NCBI GenBank assembly: GCA_019308145.1
Contig: JAFDIG010000018.1
Span: forward strand, 1-16,870
Length of the DNA: 16,870 nt
Origin: Deltaproteobacteria bacterium
GTDB taxonomy: Bacteria > Desulfobacterota > JAFDIG01
Direction of reading: 5' to 3'
Under the pieces are notes generated by a model that did no database searches, had not been told where the DNA came from, and was given only the letters and a program-made list of their open reading frames with translations. Of this stretch, positions 14,876 through 16,870 are shown piece by piece (positions within the stretch are counted from its first letter, which is position 1; each line of letters starts with the position of its first letter). A program made the position numbers and the translations under genes.

Positions 14876-15331
14876 TTTAGAAACCCTTTATTATTTGACT
14901 CTAAATATAAACAAATTTTTAAAATCATTAAAGATATGAAGAATGTAGTAAGCCAAAACGATGAAATAATAATTATACCTCCTTTTAGTAAAAAAATAGA
15001 AGAGATAAATAGCTTTTATACTTTTAGTAATATATCGGTTTCTGAACCAGAACTTTTTGGTCTTGTTATTTACAAAATTATGATGATAGAGAAAGAGATT
15101 ATTGCTTCCGTTCAAAATGGTCTTTTAGATAGCTTTTTTGTTGATGAAATCACTAACCATATACATGCTCATTCTTTAAATGTTTTGGCTGATATTATAA
15201 TAAAGCTAATAAACGATACAAAACTTAGAACATCTGTGGGCGATTCAAATAAAAGAAGAAAAGAAGAATTTAGTACTGAAAAATATATAATGGAGTTTGA
15301 AGAGCTTTATTTTTATTTAAATGATTTATAA
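14876..15331 (+). pseudogene. Truncated, degraded GT4 glycosyltransferase remnant
   Basis: The frame is open from just after a TAA at 14873-14875; its first ATG is 14936, giving 131 residues. The text lines up with the C-terminal donor-binding half of GT4 (group 1) enzymes: FSKKIEEINSFYTFSN, then SEPELFGLVIYKIMMIEKEIIAS where the family has EP.FGLVIxEAMxxGKPVIAS, then LADIIIKLINDTKLR and the EEFSTEKYIMEFEELY tail. The acceptor-binding N-terminal domain is absent. The conserved Glu of EAM has become Lys, the Gly before K and the Pro after it are both Glu, and the GG motif reads NG. That pattern suggests decay rather than a working enzyme, although no internal stop is present. It overlaps the deacetylase start by 11 nt. 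Confidence 0.6.
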
Positions 15332-16211
15332 AAAAGGAATAATTAATAAATTGAAAATAAATCCTTTAAAGTTAAAAAATAATTTAAATATTTTTACAAT
15401 AGATATCGAAGAATGGTTTCACATTTTAGATATAAGAGATGATTTAGTAAGGTTTGAGAATTGGAATAATTTAGAGACAAGGGTTGAAAGAAATACTGAT
15501 ATTATTTTAGAAATATTTGATAAATATAGTACAAAAGCAACCTTTTTTGTATTAGGATGGATAGCTGAAAAGATCCCAAAATTAATTAAAAAGATCAAAA
15601 ATATGGGCCATGAGATAGCCTCTCATGGTTATAAGCATGAACTAATATATGAGATCGGAATAAAGAAATTTAAAGAAGATATTGATAAATCAAAAAAGAT
15701 ATTACAAGATATAACAGGCCAAAAAATTTTAGGGTATAGGGGTCCTGGCTTTTCAATAAAAAAAGAGAACCTTTGGGCATTAAAAGCCATTGCGGAAGCA
15801 GGTTATTTATATGATTCTACTATATTTCCTGCTAAAAGAGGTCATGGTGGAATTGAGGGATTTTATAGATTCCCATTTAAAATCGTTGATACTTAGGAAA
15901 TTATAGAACTACCTATCTCAACTCTTGCTACTCCATTTGGAAATATTGCCTTTTGTGGTGGGGGATATTTAAGGCTATTTCCTTATAAAATCATTAAATG
16001 GGGGATAAAAAATATAAATAAACAAGGGAAGATAGCGATAGTTTATCTACATCCCTCAGACATTGATACTAAACAACCTAAATTAAATCTTTCTTTAAAA
16101 AGAAAATTTAAAAGATATTATAATTTAAATGCTACAATTTTTAAAATAGAAAATCTATTAAAAGATTTTTCATTTCAAAGAGCTGATAAAGTTTTAGGAT
16201 TAGATGGTTAG
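15321..16211 (+). pseudogene. XrtA-type polysaccharide deacetylase with DUF3473, interrupted by in-frame TAG
   Basis: The 5' part (191 residues) is the NodB-like domain: FTIDIEEWFHI (D28, E30-E31), EIASHGYKHELIY (H102, H106), GYRGPGFSI (R140, P142) and EAGYLYDSTIFP. It then meets TAG at 15894-15896. The same frame continues without shift for 104 codons of clear DUF3473 sequence: EIIELPISTLATPFGNIAF, CGGGYLRLFPYKIIKWGIKN, IVYLHPSDIDTKQP and RKFKRYYNL, ending in a second TAG (16209-16211). Together these 296 positions match the usual length of deacetylases from PEP-CTERM/exosortase polysaccharide loci. Without readthrough only the catalytic half is made. A recent nonsense mutation, a sequencing error or amber recoding could each explain it; one base change (for example AAG or CAG to TAG) is enough. 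Confidence 0.8.
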
Positions 16212-16870
16212 ATGGAAATAGAAGTAAGAGAAATAGAGGAAAAAGATTGTGAGCAGATCACATCTCTTTTTATAGATGTTTTTAAAAAACCTATGGGTAA
16301 AGAGGATAAAGGGAGTAAACATTTTTTTTGGGAATATATAAATAACCCTTTTGGAAAAGTTAAGGTTGCGCTTGCTTTTGATGAAAATAAGCTTATTGGT
16401 GCTAACTGTTTACTGCCAATAAAGTTAAATATTATGAACAAAGATGTAAAGGCAACTTTATCTTTTGATAGTATGATTCATCCTGATTATCAAAAAAAAG
16501 GACTTTTCACAAATCTAAGTATAAGATTATATAATTATGTAACAAATAAAAACTTTTTTATAACATATGGATTCCCAAATACAAATTCTTACTATGTATT
16601 TAACAAAAAGTTAAACTGGAAAGAGATTGGCAAATTACCTTTACTTATAAAGCCATTAAAAACATATACTTTTATCAATAGAAAGATAAAAAATAACTTT
16701 ATCAGCAGAACAATTGCTTGCATATTTGATTTTTTCTTAAAAATTAACTTTTCATTATTAAATATAAAAAATAAAGATAATATAAAAGAGATAGATTTTT
16801 TTGATGACAGTTTTACAGAATTATGGAGAAGCGTCAGAAATAATTTTAATATTACCCTTATTAGAGATAA
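16212..16870 (+). CDS. GNAT-family N-acetyltransferase, C-terminus beyond right edge
   Basis: 219 codons are visible and the frame is open to the window edge. It opens MEIEVREIEEKDCEQITSLF, has the acetyl-CoA-binding motif in HPDYQKKGLFTNLSIRLY (Q94-x-x-G97-x-F99), and a YGFPNTNSYYVFNKKLNWKEIG block seen in larger GNAT proteins of exopolysaccharide and capsule loci. It probably acylates an amino sugar or a lipid/sugar precursor; the acceptor is unknown. The ATG directly follows the TAG of the deacetylase and is in the same frame. AGGA lies 12 nt upstream, so coupling to the previous gene may drive its translation. The family call is fairly secure. Confidence 0.72.
   Translation, partial: MEIEVREIEEKDCEQITSLFIDVFKKPMGKEDKGSKHFFWEYINNPFGKVKVALAFDENKLIGANCLLPIKLNIMNKDVKATLSFDSMIHPDYQKKGLFTNLSIRLYNYVTNKNFFITYGFPNTNSYYVFNKKLNWKEIGKLPLLIKPLKTYTFINRKIKNNFISRTIACIFDFFLKINFSLLNIKNKDNIKEIDFFDDSFTELWRSVRNNFNITLIRD

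Noticed and set aside
14891..15115. A 74-codon minus-strand reading frame over the GT4 remnant
   Set aside because: It matches no family, whereas the plus strand shows clear GT4 motifs over the same bases.
1..16870. CRISPR array, tRNA, rRNA, transposase or phage genes
   Set aside because: No regularly spaced repeats, cloverleaf, rRNA motifs, transposase or phage motifs were seen on either strand.

Overview
The window looks like chromosome of an AT-rich, Gram-negative-type, probably anaerobic bacterium. A diderm envelope is suggested by a lipid A biosynthesis N-terminal (LAB_N) protein, ArnT-like glycosyltransferases and a lipoprotein. An anaerobic life is suggested by a CODH/ACS-type Fe-S domain. 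The XrtA/PEP-CTERM-type polysaccharide deacetylase and the phasin-like/UbiB pair would fit an uncultured candidate phylum such as Omnitrophota or a relative. No marker gene fixes the taxonomy. Almost every gene ends in TAA.

Positions 1-8557, all minus strand, form one long co-directional block. In transcription order it holds an OmpR-family response regulator, its histidine kinase, two full-length GT39/ArnT-like membrane glycosyltransferases, a secreted metallophosphoesterase, an ArnC/DPM1-like GT2, a LAB_N small membrane protein, and a third GT39 enzyme that runs off the left edge. From the second GT39 onward the genes abut or overlap. The set reads as an envelope-glycosylation module: the GT2 charges a polyprenyl phosphate with a sugar, the LAB_N protein may help present it across the membrane, and three ArnT-like enzymes transfer it to lipid A or other acceptors. 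The layout parallels PmrAB plus the Arn pathway, but the genes for making aminoarabinose are not in view.

Positions 8667-12442, plus strand, begin at a near-consensus promoter. They carry a short phasin-like coiled-coil protein, a UbiB/ABC1 atypical kinase, and a lipoprotein zinc metallopeptidase of the M30-like type.

Positions 12690-14632 form a regulatory cassette: an ArsR/SmtB repressor with a CVC motif, a TauE/SafE transporter, and a small protein with a CODH/ACS-type [4Fe-4S] domain. The arsR promoter has a perfect inverted repeat between -35 and -10, and its start codon lies almost at the predicted transcription start.

Positions 14876-16870 are the left edge of a polysaccharide locus that appears to be decaying. 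It begins with an N-terminally truncated GT4 remnant. Next is a DUF3473-type polysaccharide deacetylase interrupted by an in-frame TAG. Last is a GNAT acetyltransferase that runs off the right edge. The interrupted deacetylase and the GT4 remnant are the most unusual things seen. No tRNA, rRNA, CRISPR array or insertion sequence was recognised.
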